Assembly: GCA_016744185.1 (NCBI GenBank)
Contig: JADGEY010000010.1
Span: 1-45,436, forward strand
DNA length: 45,436 bases
Direction of reading: 5' to 3'
Source: Emcibacteraceae bacterium
GTDB lineage: Bacteria; Pseudomonadota; Alphaproteobacteria; Sphingomonadales; Emcibacteraceae
Part shown: positions 9,817 through 18,293 of the stretch, piece by piece
Layout: every line of letters starts with the position of its first letter
Numbering within the stretch: the stretch's first letter is position 1
Translations under genes and position numbers: made by a program
The notes under the pieces: model-generated
Databases searched by the model: none
Seen by the model: only the letters and a program-made list of their open reading frames with translations
What the model was told of the DNA's origin: nothing

Positions 9817-10262
9817 GCTGTGCCGCCTGCTAAGATAAAATTTCTCATGCCCTGTTCTTTTGTCATTTTAATATAAACTGCGAGTATGTCAGAAGGAAGA
9901 TGCTTACCCAATTTTGAAGGCCATTCAATTAAAGTAAGTCCTGTATCGAATGCTTCTTCTATTCCCAGCTCGAAAGCTTCTTCTGGCTTCTCTAACCTAT
10001 AAAGATCGAAATGCCAAATTATAGGCATTTTTTGGTCATGATGATCTGGCTCATATATCTGGAGCAAATTAAATGTAGGGCTTGGCACATCTTCATTAAA
10101 ACCAAAACCATGAATTAAGGCGCGGGAAAATTCCGTTTTCCCAGCCCCTAAATCCCCATCGAGAGCCAGAACGTCCCCTGCGCCAAGAAAAGATGTTAGT
10201 TTTTTTGCAAAAACCTGCATCTGCTCTAGCGATTCAAAAGCAATCTCTTTAATGATTTCCAT
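9789..10262 (-). CDS. tsaE: tRNA t6A modification ATPase TsaE
   Basis: TsaE is the small ATPase of the TsaBDE complex that makes threonylcarbamoyl-adenosine at position 37 of ANN-decoding tRNAs. The protein has 157 residues with Walker A GDLGAGKT (36-43), the family motif SPTFNLLQIY, and HFDLYRL and LTLIEWPSKLG further on. The ATG at 10262 is used here; a GTG three codons upstream (10271) is also possible, and neither has a strong ribosome binding site. Both overlap the divL stop, suggesting translation depends on the upstream gene. Its 3' end overlaps the AmgK-MurU start. Confidence 0.94.
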   Translation of the reverse strand: MEIIKEIAFESLEQMQVFAKKLTSFLGAGDVLALDGDLGAGKTEFSRALIHGFGFNEDVPSPTFNLLQIYEPDHHDQKMPIIWHFDLYRLEKPEEAFELGIEEAFDTGLTLIEWPSKLGKHLPSDILAVYIKMTKEQGMRNFILAGGTAWQKRLKNL

Positions 10263-12633
10263 TTTGTTCACTATAATTTATCGGCAGATTATACCGAACA
10301 ATTGTCCCCTGCCCTAACATCGATTTAATCTTAATCTCCCCCCCATGAAGTTCAATAAAACTGCGAACCAAAGAGAGTCCTAATCCAGCCCCCTGCCCTT
10401 TTGGCACGTTACTACCGACAAAGAATTTTTCATAAATCTTGCCCATCTCTTTAGAAGGTATGCCAACGCCATTATCATTAATCATTATAAAATAATTAAC
10501 ATCATCACTCTCAACCGATATGCTAATTTTTCCATATTCAGGCGTGAATTTTACAGCATTAGCAAGCAAATTATAGAAACAATGCTGAAGACGTTTCTGG
10601 TCGCCCTTGACTTTAAGGTTTTCTGGACATGTAACATTTAAACTTAGCTTTTTCTTTGCAATATGCTCCGTTAATTTAACTCGTGATTCCTGTATCATAC
10701 CCGCCAAATCAAAGGATGAAATTTCTAATTTAATGCCCCCTGCTTCCAATGTTGTAAGGTCTAGAATATCATTAATTAAAGAAAATAAATCACCTGAGGC
10801 CTTTAATATATTGCCCGTATATTCTTTTTGTTTATCATTTAGAGCCCCCATATATCCCGCCTCTAACATTTCAGAGAACCCAATGATTGACGTTAGAGGA
10901 TGACGCAGCTCATATGACATATGCGCTAGAAAATCTGTTTTAATTTTGTGGGATATCTCCAGCGCATCATTACGTTCCCGTAGAGCATGTTCAACCTTAT
11001 AATGATCCGTTACATCAAGATAAGTCATTAAAACCGCGCCATCAGGCAAAGGGATCGCAGCGTAATCAATAACCCTTTTATCTGTCAAAGTAATTTGCGT
11101 ATTTAAAATTTCTTTTTTTGCAAAACCACCAACAACAAGATCTTTTAAAACTTCTAAATCATAAATATTAAGGAAATTATCCTGCGATAGAGATAGGATT
11201 TCATTAATATGAGGTGCATTTTGTAATTTATCATCTGAAATCTTCCACATGGCTCCAAAACCTGGATTGCAAAGTTTAAGCCTGCCGTCCACGCCAAACA
11301 CGGCAACAGCTTCATAAAGATTATTTAAAGTCGCTTCTTGCACCGCATTAAGAGTATTTAATGATGTTTCAAGTTTCATGTAATCCGTAACATCTTCATA
11401 AAAAATAAGAAGCCCACCAAGAGGGCGGGGCTGGGAAACAACCCGTAACGTACGTTCATCGGGCAAATGCCACATCTCCTCTACAGGCTCTACCGCTCTA
11501 TAGGCTTCCATCTGTTTTTTCTTCCATTTTGGAAAATCAGTTTGCTCTGGAAGTTTGCGCTTTTCACGCATAATTTCCAGAAGTTCCCTATAATGCAGCT
11601 TTGTTGTCAGAAGGCTTTCGGGCAAATCCCAAAGCCTTAAAAACGCAATATTATAGTAATCAAGACTTTTGTCTGATCCGAAAATTGCCACAGCCGTTGA
11701 AAGCTTATTTAAAACCTCCGAATATGATTTCACATGCTGCTGAAGCTCTGTTTTAATAAGCTTTATTTCAGTTACATCAATCGCATAACCCACGATAGCA
11801 TCATCATCAGCCGTTTTATATAAAATATTATGAATGTCGAATGTACGCCTTTCACCGCCCATGACAATATTATGACGCTCAACAACAAAATTATCATCAT
11901 TTAATGATGATAATTTTTCGTGGTCTTCTCCTATATCATTTTTACTACCTGCACTGATAAGTTCTTTTTTTTGTTTTAGAACATCATGTATATCTTTTGC
12001 CTCTACCGCCTTAACATACGCATTATTAACCCATTTTAAATTTGAATCTTTATCCCGTATCCAAATGGGAAATGATAGAATACTTGCAGCATATTTAAAC
12101 TGATTATCTTGAAGAACAAATTCTTTGGCTATTTTTTCTTGAAAGCGGTTGATTTTTGTTTGAACAGTAACATCACTAAACCATAAAATATATCCTGCTT
12201 CCTCAGTATGATTATAGCAATAAGAATATCCCTTTATTTCAATAAGTTTGAGGTCAGGTAATTCTACAACTGTCAAAAAATCATCAACAACAGGAGAATT
12301 TCTTTTAATAATTTTATTAAATTCTTTTGATTTTTCGGAAGACATTAAAGAAGAAAGAACTTCTAACGAAAAAAGGGATAAATTAAAGAACTCTTTGATA
12401 AATATACTTGCCTGTACTGATCCATCTTTATAAGACCAGCTATAAAAACGGTCTTTTCTACTGTTTAAAATATTTTCTAAAACTTGTTTTTTTTCTGCAA
12501 TATCATGCGAATTTTTTTGGCTTGATCTTGCCAATAAAATAATCCACCCCATAAAAAACACCGCAAGGATAAAAAACCCAAGTGAAACCCAGAAAAAAAG
12601 CGGTATATTAAGAGCCGTTTTAGATAAATCCAT
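10249..12633 (-). CDS. divL: DivL-type cell-cycle tyrosine pseudokinase
   Basis: This 794-residue protein has one N-terminal membrane segment (about 12-35). Up to four PAS-like modules follow, near 55-155, 175-292, 305-415 and 430-548, the last three ending in the typical DVT motif. After them come HisKA and HATPase domains. The H-box reads HMSYELRHPL (571-580), so Tyr574 stands where the phosphoacceptor His belongs. That is the hallmark of DivL, which in Caulobacter binds phospho-free DivK and controls CckA and thus CtrA. The ATPase side looks intact (NLLANAVKF, NDNGVGIP, GAGLGLSL). The position between ahcY and tsaE is, to my knowledge, the usual divL locus in alphaproteobacteria. Confidence 0.85.
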   Translation of the reverse strand: MDLSKTALNIPLFFWVSLGFFILAVFFMGWIILLARSSQKNSHDIAEKKQVLENILNSRKDRFYSWSYKDGSVQASIFIKEFFNLSLFSLEVLSSLMSSEKSKEFNKIIKRNSPVVDDFLTVVELPDLKLIEIKGYSYCYNHTEEAGYILWFSDVTVQTKINRFQEKIAKEFVLQDNQFKYAASILSFPIWIRDKDSNLKWVNNAYVKAVEAKDIHDVLKQKKELISAGSKNDIGEDHEKLSSLNDDNFVVERHNIVMGGERRTFDIHNILYKTADDDAIVGYAIDVTEIKLIKTELQQHVKSYSEVLNKLSTAVAIFGSDKSLDYYNIAFLRLWDLPESLLTTKLHYRELLEIMREKRKLPEQTDFPKWKKKQMEAYRAVEPVEEMWHLPDERTLRVVSQPRPLGGLLIFYEDVTDYMKLETSLNTLNAVQEATLNNLYEAVAVFGVDGRLKLCNPGFGAMWKISDDKLQNAPHINEILSLSQDNFLNIYDLEVLKDLVVGGFAKKEILNTQITLTDKRVIDYAAIPLPDGAVLMTYLDVTDHYKVEHALRERNDALEISHKIKTDFLAHMSYELRHPLTSIIGFSEMLEAGYMGALNDKQKEYTGNILKASGDLFSLINDILDLTTLEAGGIKLEISSFDLAGMIQESRVKLTEHIAKKKLSLNVTCPENLKVKGDQKRLQHCFYNLLANAVKFTPEYGKISISVESDDVNYFIMINDNGVGIPSKEMGKIYEKFFVGSNVPKGQGAGLGLSLVRSFIELHGGEIKIKSMLGQGTIVRYNLPINYSEQNGNH

Positions 12634-12720
12634 CTTATTCTTTCAAATAAATAATCTATGCATATGATAAGGGTAGACTACTCATTTTTACAAGAAAGAT
12701 AAAGTTTTCTTTGCCAAAAA

Positions 12721-12751
12721 AAACCGCTTAAATTATTCACTTAAGCGGTTT
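12721..12751 (-). terminator. Intrinsic terminator of ahcY
   Basis: An 11-bp stem (AAACCGCTTAA / TTAAGCGGTTT) closes a 9-base loop 25 bases past the ahcY stop. On the minus strand it is followed by a run of eight T. It separates ahcY from divL, so divL probably has its own promoter in the remaining gap. Confidence 0.85.
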
Positions 12752-12776
12752 TTATGATCTATTCTAAAATTTACAA

Positions 12777-14072
12777 TTAATAGCGGTAATGATCCGGTTT
12801 ATAAGGCCCGTCTACAGAGACATCAATATAGGCGGCTTGCTCTTTGGTTAATTTTTGCAGTTTAACCCCTAATTTCTCAAGATGAAGCCTTGCAACTTTT
12901 TCATCTAAATGTTTCGGAAGAACGTAAACTTTATTACCGTACTGATCACTATTATTCCAAAGCTCCATTTGAGCCATGACTTGGTTTGTAAAAGACGCAG
13001 ACATTACAAAACTAGGATGTCCCGTAGCGCAGCCAAGGTTAACCAAGCGCCCTTTTGCAAGTATAATCAAACGCTTACCATCAGGAAAAATAACCTCATC
13101 AACTTGGGGCTTAATCTCATCCCATTCATAATCCATCAGTGCTGCAATTTGAATTTCGCTATCAAAATGACCGATATTACAAACAATCGCACGGTCTTTC
13201 ATAGCCTTCATATGATCTAAGGTAATAATATCAAAATTACCGGTACAAGTAACAAATAAATCGCCCTGAGATGCCGCCTCTTCCATTGTAACAACTTCAT
13301 AACCTTCCATCGCTGCTTGAAGAGCGCAAATAGGGTCGATTTCCGTCACCAACACCCGTGCGCCCGAGCCTCTTAAGCTAACGGCGCAGCCTTTACCCAC
13401 ATCACCATATCCCGCCACAACGCAGACTTTACCGGCAAGCATAACATCTGTTGCACGCTTAATGCCGTCAACAAGGCTTTCACGGCAGCCATATAGGTTA
13501 TCAAATTTTGATTTTGTCACAGAATCATTCACATTAATCGCAGGAACAGTTAAGCGTCCTTCTTTTTCCATTTGATAAAGACGAAGAACGCCTGTTGTTG
13601 TTTCTTCTGAAATGCCCCGAATATCTTCTAAAATCTCTGGAAAATCATCATATAACATCGCCGTAAGGTCACCGCCATCATCTAAAATAATGTTCGGCCG
13701 CCAACCATCCAGTCCCATAATTGTTTGTTTTATGCACCAGTTAAATTCATCTTCCGTCATGCCCTTCCACGCAAATACAGGAATGTTAGCTGCTGCCATT
13801 GCCGCTGCTGCCTGTTCCTGCGTTGAAAAAATATTACAAGATGACCATCTTACTTCTGCGCCAAGAGCGATCAATGTTTCCATTAAAACCGCCGTTTGAA
13901 TTGTCATATGCAGACACCCTGCAATGCGCGCGCCTTTTAAAGGCTTATCCTTGCCAAATTCTGAACGCAGCGCCATAAGCCCCGGCATTTCAGTTTCTGC
14001 GATATTAATTTCTTTGCGTCCCCACTGAGCAAGTGAAATATCCGCTACTTTATAATCTGTGAAATCAGTCAT
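12777..14072 (-). CDS. ahcY: S-adenosylhomocysteine hydrolase
   Basis: AhcY splits S-adenosylhomocysteine into adenosine and homocysteine and so relieves product inhibition of methyltransferases. The protein has 431 residues. The NAD-binding loop [16 protein letters not shown] is present, with the substrate-site sequences [12 protein letters not shown] and [16 protein letters not shown] and the conserved C terminus ([12 protein letters not shown]). An AGGA sequence lies about ten bases before the ATG. It is bounded by its own terminator downstream and a 209-base gap upstream, so it is probably a separate transcription unit inside the cluster. Confidence 0.97.
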   Translation of the reverse strand: MTDFTDYKVADISLAQWGRKEINIAETEMPGLMALRSEFGKDKPLKGARIAGCLHMTIQTAVLMETLIALGAEVRWSSCNIFSTQEQAAAAMAAANIPVFAWKGMTEDEFNWCIKQTIMGLDGWRPNIILDDGGDLTAMLYDDFPEILEDIRGISEETTTGVLRLYQMEKEGRLTVPAINVNDSVTKSKFDNLYGCRESLVDGIKRATDVMLAGKVCVVAGYGDVGKGCAVSLRGSGARVLVTEIDPICALQAAMEGYEVVTMEEAASQGDLFVTCTGNFDIITLDHMKAMKDRAIVCNIGHFDSEIQIAALMDYEWDEIKPQVDEVIFPDGKRLIILAKGRLVNLGCATGHPSFVMSASFTNQVMAQMELWNNSDQYGNKVYVLPKHLDEKVARLHLEKLGVKLQKLTKEQAAYIDVSVDGPYKPDHYRY

Positions 14073-14110
14073 AAAAACTAGTCCTAAAATAATTTATCAA
14101 ATAAAATTTT

Positions 14111-14170
14111 ATATCTATATAGCAAGGCATCCTTACCTCAACAAGTATAAAGATATCGTTATATAGATAT
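14111..14170. promoter_or_regulatory. Inverted repeat upstream of ahcY
   Basis: ATATCTATATA at 14111-14121 is matched by its exact reverse complement TATATAGATAT at 14160-14170. The 38 bases between the arms include a further AGATATC. It lies about 40-100 bases upstream of the ahcY start. It could be an operator for a methionine-cycle regulator or a weak RNA hairpin. The arms are pure A/T apart from one C/G pair, so chance is a real alternative. Confidence 0.35.
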
Positions 14171-14281
14171 GTTCGTTTGGAAATAATATAATAGAGTTTG
14201 ATTAACAAACCTTTTCTAAATTGAAAAATACTAGACAATAATAAATGTCAAATATATGGGAAAGAGAATCCCTTTAAGGCA

Positions 14282-14563
14282 CTAGATTTCTTCGCTCTCT
14301 TCGCCAAATTTATTCCCGACAAGCTGCCCAATAGCCTTTAAGGCTTCTGCCGCTTGGCTGCCGCTTACTTGAAGCGTAATTTCATCACCAATCGCCGCAG
14401 CAAGAAGCATAAGCCCCATAATAGAAGTCCCCCCCACGCAAGTTCCGTCTTTTGAAACCAAAATATCTGCATCATATTCGCCCGCAATAGCTGCAAATTT
14501 AGCAGAGGCTCTAGCATGCAAACCTCGTTTATTTTTAATTTTTAAAATTATTGTTTTGGGCAT
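14282..14563 (-). CDS. ptsH: HPr-family phosphocarrier protein
   Basis: A 93-residue HPr-like phosphocarrier. His16 lies in RGLHARASAKF, the site phosphorylated by enzyme I. Ser47 in GGTSIMGLMLL matches the regulatory Ser46 phosphorylated by HPr kinase. It passes phosphate to the EIIA encoded six bases upstream. No sugar permease is nearby, so a regulatory, Ntr-like role is likelier than sugar uptake. A GC-poor gap separates it from ahcY. Confidence 0.93.
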   Translation of the reverse strand: MPKTIILKIKNKRGLHARASAKFAAIAGEYDADILVSKDGTCVGGTSIMGLMLLAAAIGDEITLQVSGSQAAEALKAIGQLVGNKFGEESEEI

Positions 14564-14569
14564 AAAGAC

Positions 14570-14974
14570 TTAATTCTTACCAGATAAAACGTGAGAGGCG
14601 ATATTAATATATTTACGCCCCGATTCTTGAGCTAGACTAATCGTCTCTTCCATAGAACAGCTTTGACGAACCGAGGCAAGCTTGATAAGCATGGGAAGGT
14701 TAATCCCCGCAATAACCTCTATCTTGGCATTTTCCATAATAGAAATCGCTAAATTAGAAGGCGTACCGCCAAACATATCCGTTAAAAGAACAACGCCCTC
14801 TCCGCTCTCCACCTCACTAACAGCCTCTAGAATATCTTTACGGCGGCGCTCCATATCATCATCAGGACCAATTGAGATTGCCCGAACTTGTTTTTGAGGC
14901 CCTACAACATGTTCCATCGCAGATACAAATTCTACCGCCAACCGGCCGTGCGTTACAACCACCATACCAATCAT
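14570..14974 (-). CDS. PTS EIIA component, mannose/fructose type
   Basis: A 134-residue EIIA of the mannose superfamily. The phosphorylatable His9 lies in MVVVTHGRLAVEF, and the family motif LLTDMFGGTPSNLA is present near the middle. There are no EIIB, EIIC or EIID genes next to it, so it probably ends a regulatory phosphorelay from HPr. An AGGG sequence precedes the ATG. The order EIIA then HPr, downstream of rapZ and hprK, is the usual alphaproteobacterial arrangement. Confidence 0.92.
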   Translation of the reverse strand: MIGMVVVTHGRLAVEFVSAMEHVVGPQKQVRAISIGPDDDMERRRKDILEAVSEVESGEGVVLLTDMFGGTPSNLAISIMENAKIEVIAGINLPMLIKLASVRQSCSMEETISLAQESGRKYINIASHVLSGKN

Positions 14975-15058
14975 GATTACCCTATCTTCCCTAAAACTCT
15001 TATATTAAAGCTTATGCTATAATAGTTTTTTTTTAACTTCAATTTTTAATTTGATTTT

Positions 15059-15973
15059 TTATTCTTTAGAAAGCTCACGGTGATGTATTTTAACCGGGTA
15101 TCCCTCGCTTTTTAACTTTGCATAAAGTTTTTCTGTTAAACATACCGATCTATGCTTTCCTCCCGTGCAGCCGAATGCAACCGTAAGATAACTCTTACCT
15201 TCTTTTTCATAGCGTGGAATCAATGCGGAAACCATAGCGGAAACCTGCGTCCAAAAACTTTCAAAATCTTTATCTTTTGCAATAAAATCAGCGACAGGCT
15301 TTTCTCTTCCCGTCATCGCCCGCAGTTCATCTTCATAATGGGGGTTATTTAAAAACCTTACATCGAAAACCAGATCAGCAGCACTTGGCAGACCTTTCGG
15401 ATAGCCAAAGGAGTAAATCATTATATCCATTTGCCCTGCGCCAAATTCTTGCGATTTCTGGCGTTTAAAATAACTTTTTAATATTTTTTTGGTTTCATAT
15501 ATTTCCAAATCAGATGTATCAAAGATAAAATCAGATCTTTTAAGAAGACTATCTAACCGTTCTCGCTCACAAATAATGGCATTTTCAACTGTTATATCAC
15601 CTGCTAAAGGATGTTTTCGCCGTGTTTCTGTGTAACGTTTTTCTAAGACTTCATTTCTGCTATCAAAGAATAAAACTTTCAGATCAATATCTGTTCTCGC
15701 AGCAAGAGCATTAATAATTGAAAGGTTTTTTTCGGGCTGGAAATTATGAGTGCGAACGTCAACGCCAATTGCGAGTGCAGGGCGGTTGTTTTCATCATAA
15801 TCTTTTAAAATTAAATCAGCTGCATTTGCCAGCAAATCAATCGGCAAATTATCCATGGCTTCATAGCCTAGATCTTCTAATATTTTCAAAGCGCAGGTCT
15901 TCCCTGCTCCTGACATTCCTGTCACAATCAATAGCCTTGGAATTTTTTTAATAACAACATCCATAAAAATCAT
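15059..15973 (-). CDS. rapZ: RapZ-type nucleotide-binding protein
   Basis: RapZ (YvcJ family) is a P-loop protein; in E. coli it senses glucosamine-6-phosphate and steers small RNAs controlling GlmS. The 304 residues include Walker A GMSGAGKT (19-26). The conserved C-terminal domain is present (FGYPKGLPSAADLVFDVR, NPHYEDELRAMTG and FGCTGGKHRSV). The start at 15973 is chosen because AAAGAG lies five bases upstream, inside the end of hprK; an ATG three codons later (15964) is also possible. Whether the glmS role applies here is not known, but the nearby amino-sugar salvage enzyme fits it. Confidence 0.93.
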   Translation of the reverse strand: MIFMDVVIKKIPRLLIVTGMSGAGKTCALKILEDLGYEAMDNLPIDLLANAADLILKDYDENNRPALAIGVDVRTHNFQPEKNLSIINALAARTDIDLKVLFFDSRNEVLEKRYTETRRKHPLAGDITVENAIICERERLDSLLKRSDFIFDTSDLEIYETKKILKSYFKRQKSQEFGAGQMDIMIYSFGYPKGLPSAADLVFDVRFLNNPHYEDELRAMTGREKPVADFIAKDKDFESFWTQVSAMVSALIPRYEKEGKSYLTVAFGCTGGKHRSVCLTEKLYAKLKSEGYPVKIHHRELSKE

Positions 15974-15974
15974 A

Positions 15975-16475
15975 TTACTCTTTAAATAGAGAATGTAATT
16001 CCTCAATAATTATTTTTATTTTTTCACAAGCTGAAATTTCAAATGAATAAAAATCAAATAAAGGAACTTTTAAATCATCAAAATAAAAATATATATTCTT
16101 AGGCATTCTTTCAATTTCATTTAAACTAAGCTTTAAGTTTAAAACAAAATCAACTTTAACTTCTTTTAAATATTCTATACTTACTAATCCCACCCCTCTA
16201 ATTTCTATTTTACCTGCATTTTTTTTAGATGCAATAGCCAGCAAGTTTTTCTGGCTATCCTTTTTTAAAAGAACATAATCATCAGCAATTAAAACAGCCC
16301 CTTTATCAATCAGCCGCAAGGCTAAATCAGATTTCCCGCTCCCAGAAGACCCTAAAATTAAAATTCCGCAGCCTTTCCATTTTATGACAGACGCATGAGC
16401 TGCAGCCTCACCATCTAGTTTAAATTTAGAATCACCTCCCTTATCAAAGAAATATATATCGCCGTAAGATGCCAT
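15975..16475 (-). CDS. hprK: Short HPr kinase/phosphorylase
   Basis: A 166-residue protein containing only the catalytic domain of HPr kinase/phosphorylase. Visible elements are HASVIKWKGCGILILG, Walker A GSSGSGKS (42-49), LIADDYVLL and the family signature KIEIRGVGLVS. The N-terminal domain of the roughly 310-residue Firmicute enzymes is absent, as usual in alphaproteobacteria. It would modify the conserved Ser of the HPr encoded 1.4 kb downstream. It sits between chvG and rapZ, its stop being two bases from the chosen rapZ start. Confidence 0.92.
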   Translation of the reverse strand: MASYGDIYFFDKGGDSKFKLDGEAAAHASVIKWKGCGILILGSSGSGKSDLALRLIDKGAVLIADDYVLLKKDSQKNLLAIASKKNAGKIEIRGVGLVSIEYLKEVKVDFVLNLKLSLNEIERMPKNIYFYFDDLKVPLFDFYSFEISACEKIKIIIEELHSLFKE

Positions 16476-16502
16476 TTCTAATCGCCCTATTCTCTCTCAG
16501 CT

Positions 16503-18182
16503 TTACTTTAAAAGAGGCAGCTTAAATGTAAAACATGCCCCCATTATTTTATCTGGCTCATTTTCATCATATCTATTTTCAGCGAAGATTTCACCCTCAT
16601 GCGCTCTAATCACTTGGCGGCAAATACTAAGCCCCAGCCCTGAATGCTGTCCAAAAGCCTCTCCCCTTGGTCTTTCAGAATAAAAACGATCAAAAATATT
16701 TTCTAATTTCTCTTCTGGAATTCCAATCCCCTGATCTTCTATAGTCACCTTCACCATATCATAATCCTGAGAAATTCTTATCGTAATCTTATCCTCTTTA
16801 CCTGAAAAGCTAAGAGCATTATCGAGTAAATTACGGGCAACTTGACCAATTTGCCCTTCAAGCCCGCTAATTTCATAAGGCATTAATTTGTTTTTTCTCT
16901 CTTTAATGTCCAAATGAAAAGAGGGACTTTTATTTTCATGAGTCACCGTATAAATATCAATAAGAGTTTCAAAAAGTCTATTTAAGTTCACCCGTGTTTT
17001 CTTGGTTTTTGACATTTCAGATTCCAGCCTTGAAGCCGCAGAAATATCAGATATCAAACGGTCTAATCGCTTTACATCATCAAAAATAATATCGGTTAGT
17101 TTCTTGCGGTCTTTTGCTGTTTTAACAAGAAACAAAGTCTCGACCGCTGAGCGTAAAGAAGTCAGAGGGTTCTTAAATTCATGAGACACGTCCGCAGCAA
17201 ATGAAGCCACAGCATCGATTTGCTCTTCTAAAGCCTGCGTCATGTATTTTAACGACCAAGCAAGATCACCAATTTCATCATCTCTTTTAATAAGCGCAGG
17301 AATATGCAGATTGCCCTTTGTCTCATTGGTCACTCGGTCAGCATTTCGGGCAAGCCTTAAAATAGGTCTTACAATCGTCCGTGCAAGATACAGCGAAGAT
17401 GCCATGGTGAGAATAAAGGTTAGCACAAAGAATTTCAAAAAACTTAATCTCTCTTTTTCTATCGCATCTCCAATATCACTACTGTCCATTGAAACCATTA
17501 ATGCCCCAAGGACTCGCCTGAAACGCTGCACAGGAACAGCTGCGGTAATAATATCTGAATCATCTGATAATTTACGAATTCTGTAGCTGATCGTTCCCTC
17601 AATTGCATTTTGAACTTCTCGATAATCACTGGCTTTTTGGGTGGATTTTTCATGATATTTATCTTTTGAGGGGCGGTTATGAAGAAACCTTAAAACATCG
17701 CTCACTACATGGGATACTCTGCCCCAAAATTCATCCATTCCAGAAATTTCAGGCAGCTCATCTACAGTCACAGACTGATCAACTGCAAGATCACGGCTGT
17801 CAATTAGAAGCTCCCCCGAAGCCGAAAAAAGCCGCACACGGTTTTTTGTTACACTGACCAGCCGAAGAATAATTTTTTGAGCAGGTTCTATCTCTATAGC
17901 TGCGCTGCGCATATCCCCCGCCGCACTTTCGCCAAGGGCTCCGGATATAATTTCAGCCGTTTTAATAAGCTGCTGCACTCTGGTTTGAATTAGATTTTCT
18001 TCTGCCCCATCCACATAAAGAATGCCCCCTGCAAGAAACATCAGTGCAATAATATTGACCCCCAAAATCCGCACCGTTAACGGCGAGACACCGAGATGTC
18101 TTGCCCATCTTTTTTTACGTTTTTTATCCTGCGCTCTTTTATATTCAGACGTAAAAAAGCGCGTTTTATCTTTGCTAGACAT
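16503..18182 (-). CDS. chvG: Envelope-stress/acid sensor histidine kinase ChvG
   Basis: This 559-residue inner-membrane sensor kinase belongs to the ChvG/ExoS/BvrS group. A basic cytoplasmic N terminus leads into TM1 (about 38-57), a periplasmic sensor region (60-245), TM2 (248-270) and a HAMP linker. HisKA follows with H334 in ADVSHEFKNPLTSL, then HATPase with NLLDNALSF, DQGIGIP and HSGLGLSI. It phosphorylates ChvI, encoded just upstream, and controls envelope, acid and host-adaptation genes in relatives. The GGA used as ribosome binding site is part of a 22-bp tandem repeat, which is unusual. The gene is followed by hprK after 27 bases. Confidence 0.93.
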   Translation of the reverse strand: MSSKDKTRFFTSEYKRAQDKKRKKRWARHLGVSPLTVRILGVNIIALMFLAGGILYVDGAEENLIQTRVQQLIKTAEIISGALGESAAGDMRSAAIEIEPAQKIILRLVSVTKNRVRLFSASGELLIDSRDLAVDQSVTVDELPEISGMDEFWGRVSHVVSDVLRFLHNRPSKDKYHEKSTQKASDYREVQNAIEGTISYRIRKLSDDSDIITAAVPVQRFRRVLGALMVSMDSSDIGDAIEKERLSFLKFFVLTFILTMASSLYLARTIVRPILRLARNADRVTNETKGNLHIPALIKRDDEIGDLAWSLKYMTQALEEQIDAVASFAADVSHEFKNPLTSLRSAVETLFLVKTAKDRKKLTDIIFDDVKRLDRLISDISAASRLESEMSKTKKTRVNLNRLFETLIDIYTVTHENKSPSFHLDIKERKNKLMPYEISGLEGQIGQVARNLLDNALSFSGKEDKITIRISQDYDMVKVTIEDQGIGIPEEKLENIFDRFYSERPRGEAFGQHSGLGLSICRQVIRAHEGEIFAENRYDENEPDKIMGACFTFKLPLLK

Positions 18183-18183
18183 T

Positions 18184-18284
18184 TAATTCCACAGTGCTTC
18201 GCTGGTAATTCCACAGTGCTTCGCTGGTAATTCCACAATGCTTCGCTGGTAATTCCACAGTGCTTCGCTGGTAATTCCACAGTG
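18184..18284. repeat. 22-bp tandem repeat filling the chvI-chvG gap
   Basis: Four full copies of TAATTCCACAGTGCTTCGCTGG run from 18184 to 18271, plus 13 bases of a fifth. The third copy has one change (ACAATG for ACAGTG). They make up 101 of the 111 bases between chvI and chvG and end one base before the chvG ATG. On the transcribed strand each unit carries TGTGGAATTA, so the last copy supplies the chvG ribosome binding site. The unit has no stop codon in any frame of the minus strand. Confidence 0.95.
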
Positions 18285-18293
18285 ATTCTTTAA

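Noticed and set aside
12720-12777. Read-through operon from ahcY into divL
   Set aside because: A strong stem with eight T residues separates them, so joint transcription is unlikely to be the main mode.
14073-14281. SAM or SAH riboswitch upstream of ahcY
   Set aside because: Only an AT-rich inverted repeat is visible; none of the conserved core sequences of known classes was found by eye.
18077-18280. 67-codon frame starting with GTG in the chvG leader repeat
   Set aside because: It exists because the 22-bp unit has no stops and then runs through chvG out of frame. No ribosome binding site of its own or codon bias supports it as a gene.
18184-18284. Short CRISPR-like array
   Set aside because: The units are directly adjacent with no spacers and no cas genes are near; it is a simple tandem repeat.
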